From contig JAFYVA010000016.1 in the NCBI GenBank assembly GCA_017549325.1, positions 1-9,562 on the forward strand: 9,562 nucleotides of DNA, in the 5' to 3' direction. How positions within the stretch are numbered: the first letter of the stretch is position 1; each line of letters begins with the position of its first letter. This document shows positions 1 through 4,614 of the stretch, piece after piece. A model generated the notes under the pieces. The model searched no databases, was not told where the DNA came from, and saw only the letters and a program-made list of their open reading frames with translations. This DNA comes from Oscillospiraceae bacterium. Its GTDB lineage: Bacteria > Bacillota_A > Clostridia > Oscillospirales > Oscillospiraceae. Position numbers and translations under genes: made by a program.

Positions 1-156
1 GAGTCCGAGGCTCACAGCTTTGTCAACAGCGCCTGCGCCTGCGGCAAGAGCGTCAACCCCGAGACCGCCGACGCCACCCAGCTCGTGCTGCTGACCGGTC
101 TGATGACCATGAGCCTGCTGGCCACCGCCGTGGTGCTGAAGAAAAAGCACGCCTGA
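1..156 (+). CDS. C-terminal end of a surface protein with a sortase-type or tail-anchor signal (partial)
   Basis: Only the last 51 codons are in the window; the frame is open from base 1 to the TGA at 154-156. The tail reads as a short polar, Cys-containing stretch (ACACGKSV), then NPETAD at codons 19-24. A hydrophobic segment of about 19 residues follows (LVLLTGLMTMSLLATAVVL) and then a basic end, KKKHA. This order of a short motif, a membrane helix and a positive tail is the layout of Gram-positive cell-wall sorting signals, and NPETAD resembles the NPxT(G/N/A) variants seen in clostridia. Seen: motif, helix and charged tail. Inferred: surface anchoring. A simple C-terminal membrane anchor without sortase processing is the alternative. 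The protein's main function cannot be judged from this fragment. A hairpin at 192-218 closes the unit. Confidence 0.7.
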   Translation, partial: ESEAHSFVNSACACGKSVNPETADATQLVLLTGLMTMSLLATAVVLKKKHA

Positions 157-191
157 GCAACCGGCTTATAAAGAAACATAAGTGAAAAGAT

Positions 192-218
192 GGCACCCTC
201 CCCGAGCGGGAGGGTGCC
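192..218 (+). terminator. Terminator hairpin after the surface-protein gene
   Basis: An 11-bp perfect stem (GGCACCCTCCC with GGGAGGGTGCC) closes a 5-nt loop and begins 35 bases after the stop codon at 156. The stem is preceded by an A-rich stretch (AAAAGA), but the T tract after it is poor (TTCGGCTTA), so this is a weaker than usual intrinsic terminator. Its inner stem CCCTCCC/GGGAGGG recurs in the hairpin at 396-425. Confidence 0.6.
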
Positions 219-475
219 TTCGGCTTATCCTAAAAACCTCGTAGAGTTTTGCCGCCCTGCGGCGAAAAAAATGAAGTCCGTTTTTTCTACCGACATGCAC
301 GGGAGAAAAAAACACTTCTCAAAGCACAAGTGTGCGAGCGCAGCGAGTGCATCGCAGTGCTCTGCAAAAAGGCTGCGTCCTTTTTGAACAGTCTAAACGC
401 GCCCTCCCGCTTGGGAGGGCGCGTTGTTGTCTATCCGAAACGAAGTGCCGCGTGATGTTCGCTATCAAAATATCA
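219..475. other. Gene-free, hairpin-dense intergenic segment; possible interspersed repeat
   Basis: This is part of the 415-bp gap between two convergent genes. Short open frames cross it on both strands, but none has a convincing ribosome binding site, codon use like the neighbours, or a recognisable domain, so no gene is called. It contains a chain of potential stems. TTTT-GCCGC pairs with GCGGC-G-AAAA at 247-268. A T-rich/A-rich stem runs from 280 to 313. CTC-GCAC pairs with GTGC-GAG at 318-338. CAAAAAGG pairs with CCTTTTTG at 365-386. A perfect 13-bp stem lies at 396-425. The first and last hairpins of the gap share the core CCCTCCC/GGGAGGG. This looks like an interspersed intergenic repeat or a structured transcript rather than coding DNA, but a single copy cannot prove either. 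Confidence 0.4.
396..425. terminator. 13-bp perfect hairpin, terminator-like
   Basis: AACGCGCCCTCCC (396-408) pairs perfectly with GGGAGGGCGCGTT (413-425) around a GCTT tetraloop. On the plus strand it is followed by GTTGTTGTC; on the minus strand by TAGACTGTTC, so neither side has a strong T run. It could be a back-up terminator for either convergent gene, or the boundary of the repeat-like segment described above. It shares its inner seven stem pairs with the hairpin at 192-218. Confidence 0.45.
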
Positions 476-507
476 GAGGGGAGCGATCGCTCCCCTCCGG
501 TGTTTTT
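476..507. terminator. Bidirectional terminator between convergent genes
   Basis: Bases 476-497 form a perfect 22-bp palindrome (GAGGGGAGC, GATC centre, GCTCCCCTC), which gives a 9-bp stem with a GATC loop. On the plus strand it is followed after CGGTG by a run of six T (502-507). On the minus strand it is followed by TGATATTTTGATA. It begins 74 bases after the stop codon of the minus-strand phosphatase gene, so it is the best candidate for that gene's terminator, and it can also stop plus-strand readthrough. Confidence 0.65.
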
Positions 508-571
508 TAAGTTGTCGCCTGTCAGCGGACTGTAATGATCCACGGAAACCGGTTCCTCTGAATCGACCGCA

Positions 572-1588
572 TCAATAGACGGGGCCGTCCAGGCCGGGCA
601 CAGTGACCCGAAGCACCAGATAAGAGGGGTCCTGCGCAAATTCTTCGAAGCAGAAACGGTTAAAGAGATAACTGAAATGTTCTTCGTCCTGCTGCTTGGC
701 GAGGATATAACGTGCGCCGTCATAACGCAGCGACTCGATCACTTCGCCGAACAGCTGCTCGATATAGCCTTTGAAGCGCAGTTCTTCGTCCACATTGAAG
801 GTAACCAGTTCGCCGTAATCGGCGCCGAAAGCGGTGTCGCGCTTGACGGTGGATTTGCCGTGGGGCACATCGATCAGGCGGGGGACGATAGTCCACAGAT
901 CGGGCGCCGTGATAACGTCAAATGCAAAGTTGGTTTCGGCGCTTCTGCCGGTATAGCAAGAGCGGAGAAGCTCTTTGGGCAGGTGGCTGTCGTCATTGAT
1001 GAAAATGACGTCCATCTTGCCGTCCTCATCTACTTCCACCAACGTCACGGCGGTGTTGTCACCGCTCTTGATCTGGGTGTAATAGCTGATGGGCTGGCCC
1101 AGCAGCTTCGTCAGAGTGCAGTAGAGGGTGCAGGAATGGGTGACCGCTACAACGATACCGCCGGGATTTTCGTTGGCCATGCGGCGGATGATCTCCACGC
1201 CGCGCTCGGCGACGATCTCAAAGTTGTCAGCGCCGGGGATCCGGTGGGCGTAGGGGGCGGTGATCCAGGTGTGCCACAGATCCGGGTAGGCCAGGGCGGT
1301 ATTGCCAATGGAGGTACCTTCCCAGCAGCCAATGGTGTATTCGCGCAGCAGCATGCGGTACTTGATGCTAAGGCCCTTGCGCTCGGCCAGGGGAGCGGCG
1401 GTCACACGGCTTCTGTAACTGTCGCTGGAGTAAATGGCGGTAACGGGAATGTTTTCAAAACGCTTGGTCAACGCCTCGGCCTGGGCCAGACCCTTTCTGG
1501 TGACAAAGCCATCAAATTGAGCGTGATTTCTCCGGCATGCATTGCCTTCCGATTCGCAGTGGCGAACAAGATAAATTTGAGTTTTCAC
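572..1588 (-). CDS. Histidine phosphatase superfamily protein with extra C-terminal domain
   Basis: The 338-residue product begins with the phosphoglycerate mutase/histidine phosphatase fold. LVRHCE at residues 7-12 holds the catalytic His10, which becomes phosphorylated. SSDSYRSRVTA near 54-64 matches the family's SSxxxRAxxTA helix, with Arg59. Glu83 sits in LREYTIGCWEG, and the second His is His151 in VVAVTHS. The usual RHG is RHC here. Family members remove phosphate from sugars, nucleotides or proteins, and the substrate cannot be read from sequence. Residues from about 205 onward are beyond the usual domain length. Residues 259-320 (GELVTFNVDEELRFKGYI, then GARYILA, then YLFNRFCFEEF) resemble the core of a GNAT acyltransferase, although the acyl-CoA loop is poorly kept. 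The start is the GTG at 1588: GGGAGGA lies 6 bases upstream, whereas the next upstream ATG overlaps that ribosome binding site. The gene has its own promoter, a palindromic site upstream, and a terminator at 476-497. Confidence 0.85.
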   Translation of the reverse strand: MKTQIYLVRHCESEGNACRRNHAQFDGFVTRKGLAQAEALTKRFENIPVTAIYSSDSYRSRVTAAPLAERKGLSIKYRMLLREYTIGCWEGTSIGNTALAYPDLWHTWITAPYAHRIPGADNFEIVAERGVEIIRRMANENPGGIVVAVTHSCTLYCTLTKLLGQPISYYTQIKSGDNTAVTLVEVDEDGKMDVIFINDDSHLPKELLRSCYTGRSAETNFAFDVITAPDLWTIVPRLIDVPHGKSTVKRDTAFGADYGELVTFNVDEELRFKGYIEQLFGEVIESLRYDGARYILAKQQDEEHFSYLFNRFCFEEFAQDPSYLVLRVTVPGLDGPVY

Positions 1589-1622
1589 AAAAAATCCTCC
1601 CATGCTGGCATACTTTGAAATC

Positions 1623-1651
1623 AGTATAATACAGCCGCTTGAAAAACACAA
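1623..1651 (-). promoter_or_regulatory. Sigma-A-type promoter of the phosphatase gene
   Basis: Read on the minus strand, TTGTGT (1651-1646) is the -35 box and TATACT (1628-1623) the -10 box, with a 17-bp spacer. Transcription would start near 1616, leaving a leader of about 28 nt before the GTG start at 1588. The -35 box departs from consensus at two positions, which fits a promoter that needs an activator. Confidence 0.65.
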
Positions 1652-1659
1652 GAGTTAAA

Positions 1660-1674
1660 TGTGGAATTTCCACA
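1660..1674. promoter_or_regulatory. 15-bp perfect palindrome, candidate regulator site (site A)
   Basis: TGTGGAA-T-TTCCACA is a perfect odd palindrome with 7-bp arms. Its centre (1667) is 16 bp upstream of the -35 box of the phosphatase promoter, the usual place for an activator. In gene orientation it reads TGTGGAAATTCCACA and matches site B upstream of the ABC operon at 13 of 15 positions. A further half-site-like stretch (TTGGATTTTGAA on the minus strand) covers 1681-1692. Confidence 0.55.
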
Positions 1675-1725
1675 CAAAATTCAAAATCCAACCGGAGGGA
1701 ACAGAAAACGGGAGGGAGAAGCGGA

Positions 1726-1777
1726 AACAAACAGCCGTTCATCCTGCCGTGAACGACAGGATGAACGGCTGTTTGTT
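1726..1777 (-). terminator. Strong 21-bp-stem terminator of the deoR-type gene
   Basis: Bases 1726-1746 pair perfectly with 1757-1777 (21 bp) around a 10-nt loop. The stem ends in AACAAAC/GTTTGTT, so the 3' side on the minus strand is T-rich (TTTGTTTCC). It starts 56 bases after the stop codon of the regulator gene and lies before the promoter of the phosphatase gene, so the two minus-strand genes appear to be separate transcription units. Confidence 0.75.
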
Positions 1778-1833
1778 ATTTAGTACAAAAGAAATATCTT
1801 CTTTTTGTGGATTTTGCAATAGCGGTTATCCGC

Positions 1834-2604
1834 TCATTGTTTGGCCAGGATCAGCTCGATCCCCATCTCCCGCAGACCGGAAATATATTCCTCGGGCATG
1901 TCCATGTCGGAAACGATGGTGTCGATGCCGCAGTTGGCGGGATAGCGGATCTTAAACGCGTTTTTGCCGAATTTATTGCTCTCGGCCACCAGCATCAGGC
2001 GGTTGCAGTGGTTCATCATAGAGGTTCGAACATTGTCATCCAGCGTGTTATAGTCAGACAGACCGAACTTGAAGGAGAAGCCGCCGGTACCGATGATGGC
2101 CCAGTCCGCCACAAGGCCCTGCAGCGTTTGGATCCCCTCCGGGCCGGAGGTGTAAAGCTCGTTGCGTTCCAGTTTGCCGCCCAGGACAATGATCTCGAAA
2201 TTGGTGTCCAGCAGCGCCTGTGCCACGAGATATGAATTGGTGACAATTGTTAAGTTTTTGTGCTTTTTCAGCGCTTTTGCCACTTCAAGACATGTATAGC
2301 CGGAGGAAATGAACAACTTTTGTCCGTCTTCGATGAGGGCGGAGGCGGCCTGGCCGATAGCGATTTTGTTCTGTCGGCCGGAGATCGCCGTGGTGGGCTC
2401 GGCAAACTCGCTGTTGCGTACGGGCATCAGCATGGCGCCGCCGCAAATACGCTGGATCGTGCCACGGTCCTGCAAAAGCTCCAGATCGCGGCGGATGGTT
2501 TCGGCACTGACACGGAACTTCTTGGCCAACTCCTGGATCTTGGCTGTACCGTCCTGCTCCATCATATACTGGATGATCTGCTCCTGTCTGGTTCCTGCGG
2601 TCAT
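1834..2604 (-). CDS. DeoR/GlpR-family transcriptional regulator
   Basis: The 256-residue length is typical of the family. Residues 6-58 form the winged helix-turn-helix, with the hallmark IQELAKKFRVSAETIRRDL followed by LQDRGTIQRICGGA. The rest is the DeoR sensor domain, which in this family binds phosphorylated sugars or related metabolites: RQNKIAIGQAA at 77-87, FISSGYT at 98-104, LTIVTNS at 118-124, VLGGKL at 140-145, GTGGFS near 172-177 and SNKFGKNAF at 209-217. The first motif is more often DSGTT, so the ligand pocket may differ. The chosen start is the ATG at 2604, which has GAGG eight bases upstream; an in-frame ATG at 2637 has no ribosome binding site. The gene is divergent from the ABC operon, which makes that operon a natural target. 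Family members are mostly repressors, but activators are known. Ligand and targets are not shown by sequence. Confidence 0.9.
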   Translation of the reverse strand: MTAGTRQEQIIQYMMEQDGTAKIQELAKKFRVSAETIRRDLELLQDRGTIQRICGGAMLMPVRNSEFAEPTTAISGRQNKIAIGQAASALIEDGQKLFISSGYTCLEVAKALKKHKNLTIVTNSYLVAQALLDTNFEIIVLGGKLERNELYTSGPEGIQTLQGLVADWAIIGTGGFSFKFGLSDYNTLDDNVRTSMMNHCNRLMLVAESNKFGKNAFKIRYPANCGIDTIVSDMDMPEEYISGLREMGIELILAKQ

Positions 2605-2656
2605 AACATCAACCTCGTTTCCGTTGTCCAGCGGCATAAGTGCGGCTGTTATTTAT

Positions 2657-2685
2657 ATATTATGTGAAAGAGTAGCGGAAGTCAA
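2657..2685 (-). promoter_or_regulatory. Promoter of the DeoR-family regulator gene
   Basis: On the minus strand, TTGACT (2685-2680) and TAATAT (2662-2657) are separated by 17 bp. The leader to the ATG at 2604 would be about 46-48 nt. The TGGAAATTCC-type palindrome is not present at the same distance upstream of this promoter, but the divergent intergenic region shared with the ABC operon contains it. Confidence 0.55.
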
Positions 2686-2723
2686 TAAAAATCAAGCGCG
2701 CAGGGCGTCAGGGGTTCCTTGCC

Positions 2724-2767
2724 GGTGGATTTTCAAAATAAAACGCAAAATCTATGGAAAATCCACA
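2724..2767. promoter_or_regulatory. Candidate operator region of the ABC operon (site B plus an upstream half-site)
   Basis: Site B, TATGGAAAATCCACA (2753-2767), is an imperfect palindrome centred at 2760, which is 16 bp upstream of the -35 box of the ABC operon. It agrees with site A at 13 of 15 positions in gene orientation. A half-site-like GGTGGATTTTC lies at 2724-2734, with its GGA 29 bp upstream of the GGA in site B. The corresponding distance at the phosphatase promoter is 18 bp, so the two differ by 11 bp, about one helical turn. What binds here is unknown; the product of the adjacent deoR-type gene is one candidate. Together with the promoters and the leader, this is most of what the 324-bp gap at 2605-2928 holds. 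Confidence 0.5.
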
Positions 2768-2775
2768 TATACTTG

Positions 2776-2805
2776 TTGACAAAAATCCTCGGGGGGGGGT
2801 ATAAT
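2776..2805 (+). promoter_or_regulatory. ABC operon promoter with a G9 run in the spacer
   Basis: TTGACA (2776-2781) and TATAAT (2800-2805) are both perfect consensus hexamers, separated by 18 bp. The 3' half of the spacer is a run of nine G (2791-2799) that abuts the -10 box. Transcription would start near 2812, giving a leader of about 117 nt. Loss of one G would restore the preferred 17-bp spacing. Runs of this kind inside promoter spacers change length by slippage in some bacteria and switch expression, as in Neisseria porA. Confidence 0.75.
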
Positions 2806-2862
2806 CAAAGGCAAGAAAGTCGGCGAGGGCAATTCGTCGACGGCCAAAGGGTTTGCTGTGCC

Positions 2863-2909
2863 GGGGAGGTGCTCCTGTGGCGGCGTTTGATCCGGTACGG
2901 CAAAAATAA
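2863..2909 (+). other. Possible leader peptide ORF (MAAFDPVRQK) with strong ribosome binding site
   Basis: In the leader of the ABC operon, GGGGAGG at 2863-2869 stands seven bases before a GTG at 2877. From there ten codons run to a TAA at 2907-2909, shortly before the ribosome binding site of the binding-protein gene (AGGAG at 2916-2920). The GGAG of this site can pair with CTCC three bases downstream (2865-2868 with 2872-2875), so its access could depend on folding. Translation of the peptide is inferred only from spacing, and its residues give no clear clue to attenuation. Chance occurrence is a real alternative. Confidence 0.3.
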
Positions 2910-2928
2910 AAAGATAGGAGAAATGAAA

Positions 2929-4434
2929 ATGAAGAGAATCGTTTGTCTCATCCTCACGCTTGTGATGCTCCTGGGCATCGTCGGCTGCGGCGAGAAGCCC
3001 GTTGACAAGCCTGATGATCCCAATCCCGGCACCGAAGTCACCGGCGATCCCAGCGCCATGCCCGCTGTGACTGCTATCGATGCCAACACCAAGTTCCAGA
3101 AGGAAATCGTTGTTGCGCAGTACGGCGATCTGCCCGTCATGGATACTATGGGCAGTAACGACATTATCTATGGCTCTGTATTCATGATGGTATTTGAGCG
3201 TCTGGTTCACCAGAACAAGACCACCAACGAGCTGGAGCCCGAGCTGGCCAAGAGCTGGGAGATCAGCCCCGACGGCCTGACCTATACCTTCTATCTGGAA
3301 GAGAACGCCAAGTTCCATAACGGTGATCCCGTTCTGGCTTCCGACGTTGTTTACACCTTCAACCGCGCCAAGGAGCAGTCCAGCGCTTCCGCCAAGGTGG
3401 CCAGCGTTGCTTCCGTTGAGGCTCTGGATGAGCACACCGTGAAGATTACCCTGAGCGCCCCCAACGCCGACTTCATGTATAACATCTCCTATCAGACCCT
3501 GTCTATCCTCAGCGAGAAGGCTGTTACCGCCGATCCCGTCAAGGGCCTGATGGTCGGTTGCGGTCCCTATATCCTGACTGAGTGGGTCTCCGGCGATCAC
3601 TGCACCGTCGTGAGAAACGATGACTACTATGGCCAGAAGGGTTACACCGAGAAGTTCACCTTTAAGGTCATGACCGAAGCTTCCGCCCGTCTGATCGCTC
3701 TGCAGAGTGGCGACGTGGATATCTGCCTGAATCCCGATAAGGTCGAGCTGAACATCGTTCGCGACGACAAGAACATCGAACTGCTGCAGGTCAAGGGCGT
3801 CAAGATGTACTACATCGTCATGAACACCACCAAGGCCCCCTTCAACGATGTCAGAGTCCGTCAGGCCATCGCTCTGGTGACCGAGAAGGATGACATGATC
3901 GCCGTTGCCGCCGAAGGCCTGGCCTCTGTCGCCCACACCTTCTTCCCTCCCGAGATGGATCCCTACACCTGCGAGGATTACGACGCTTACTATCCTACCG
4001 ATTACGAGAAGGCTAAGCAGCTGCTGGCCGACGCCGGCTATCCCAACGGCTTTGAGATCGAGTTCCTGGCCCGTGACGCCGCCCGCGTGCTGCAGGCCCA
4101 GATCCTGGCTGAATCTCTGAAGAAGATCGGCATCACCATGAAGATCACCCAGTGCGACACCGCTGCTATGAGAAGTGCCATCAAGGATAAGAGCTACGAT
4201 ATCTGCGGCTACAACTGGTCCAACTCCCTGGCTCCCGATATGTCCTGCAGCGACCTGTTCGCTACCGGCAAGGGTGACAACAACAGCCACTTCTCCGAGC
4301 CCTGGTTCGATGAGACCGCCCAGAAGGCTCTGGCTACCTCCGACATCGCTGAGCGTGCCGAGCTGTATCATCAGCTGCAGGAATTCGTCATGGAGCGCGT
4401 GCCCCTGATCCCCCTGTACTATGAGAATATGTAA
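2929..4434 (+). CDS. Peptide-type ABC transporter substrate-binding lipoprotein, cut short by an in-frame TAA
   Basis: The 501-residue product is a family 5 extracellular solute-binding protein (the OppA/DppA group). It would sit on the outer face of the membrane and deliver peptides or similar ligands to the permeases encoded downstream. The signal peptide has a basic start (MKR), a hydrophobic core and the lipobox IVGC, with lipidated Cys20. A Pro/Asp-rich linker follows to about residue 55. Family features include LEPELAKSWEISPDGLTYTF near 102-121, then FHNGDPVLASDVVYTFNR, and later PFNDVRVRQAIA. The start is the ATG at 2929: AGGAG (2916-2920) is eight bases upstream, while the ATG at 2923 is only two bases from it. 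The frame continues past the TAA at 4432-4434 with typical C-terminal sequence, so the gene appears to carry a nonsense mutation or an assembly error. The protein may still fold, as only 29 residues are lost. First gene of the operon. Confidence 0.85.
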   Translation: MKRIVCLILTLVMLLGIVGCGEKPVDKPDDPNPGTEVTGDPSAMPAVTAIDANTKFQKEIVVAQYGDLPVMDTMGSNDIIYGSVFMMVFERLVHQNKTTNELEPELAKSWEISPDGLTYTFYLEENAKFHNGDPVLASDVVYTFNRAKEQSSASAKVASVASVEALDEHTVKITLSAPNADFMYNISYQTLSILSEKAVTADPVKGLMVGCGPYILTEWVSGDHCTVVRNDDYYGQKGYTEKFTFKVMTEASARLIALQSGDVDICLNPDKVELNIVRDDKNIELLQVKGVKMYYIVMNTTKAPFNDVRVRQAIALVTEKDDMIAVAAEGLASVAHTFFPPEMDPYTCEDYDAYYPTDYEKAKQLLADAGYPNGFEIEFLARDAARVLQAQILAESLKKIGITMKITQCDTAAMRSAIKDKSYDICGYNWSNSLAPDMSCSDLFATGKGDNNSHFSEPWFDETAQKALATSDIAERAELYHQLQEFVMERVPLIPLYYENM

Positions 4435-4521
4435 ATCGCTGTGGACAAGCATCTGGAGAACTTTGCTCTGGATAACTGCAACCTGAACGACTATACCTAC
4501 TGCTACATCGTTGAGGGTTAA
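4435..4521 (+). pseudogene. Untranslated 3' remnant of the binding-protein gene
   Basis: Directly in frame after the TAA at 4432-4434 come 28 sense codons (beginning IAVDKHLENFALD, ending YTYCYIVEG) and a second TAA at 4519-4521. Codon use matches the gene body (CTG, AAC, TAC, ATC). In this protein family the C-terminus typically reads PLYY, a few residues, then a strand of the form xIAVxxxLxxF, so this remnant supplies the expected end. The stop sits where Tyr would fit well; TAC or TAT to TAA is one base change. Without it the protein would have 530 residues. Confidence 0.75.
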
Positions 4522-4553
4522 TTTGCTGCACAGCAACTGAACAATTAATGATC

Positions 4554-4593
4554 GGTAAAAGCGCCGCCGCTATGATGCGGCGGCGCTTTTACC
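4554..4593 (+). terminator. 17-bp hairpin between binding-protein and permease genes (partial terminator or mRNA stabiliser)
   Basis: GGTAAAAGCGCCGCCGC (4554-4570) pairs perfectly with GCGGCGGCGCTTTTACC (4577-4593) around the loop TATGAT. On the 3' side the stem ends in TTTT and is followed by TAAATGA, so termination is probably incomplete. It starts 32 bases after the expected stop at 4521 but 119 bases after the actual TAA at 4434. Such hairpins after the first gene of import operons commonly make the binding protein more abundant than the membrane parts. No new promoter was seen between the hairpin and the next gene. Confidence 0.7.
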
Positions 4594-4614
4594 TAAATGA
4601 ACATCGGAGGTAAT

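Noticed and set aside
483..490. GCGATCGC, the octamer that is highly repeated in cyanobacteria (HIP1)
   Set aside because: A single copy at the centre of a terminator palindrome; everything else in the window points to a clostridium, so it is a coincidence.
190..535. Four short open frames in the first intergenic gap
   Set aside because: They cross terminator stems and poly-A/poly-T stems, lack ribosome binding sites and have no recognisable composition.
319..571. Coding-looking residues in another minus-strand frame just after the phosphatase stop (SIDAVDSEEPVSVDHYSPLTGDN), hinting at a frameshifted longer C-terminus
   Set aside because: The frame runs on through the 476-497 and 396-425 hairpins without a natural stop, and the annotated end is plausible. 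A comparison with orthologues would settle it.
677..1618. A 313-codon plus-strand frame opposite the phosphatase gene
   Set aside because: The minus-strand frame carries the catalytic motifs and a good ribosome binding site; the plus frame is a shadow with no family features.
1805..1820. TTGTGGATTTTGCAAT, resembling one half of the shared palindrome
   Set aside because: It lies just downstream of the regulator's stop codon, away from any promoter, and only one arm matches.
4432..4434. Recoding of TAA as a sense codon
   Set aside because: Other genes here end with TAA in the normal way (8438-8440 and 9134-9136), so a changed genetic code is unlikely.
2752..4536. A 594-codon open frame on the minus strand opposite the binding-protein gene, and similar long frames opposite the permease and ATPase genes
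   Set aside because: These are codon-bias shadows: the sense strand encodes clear conserved families, while the antisense products are low-complexity, rich in Gly, Val, His and Asp, with no domain or ribosome binding site.
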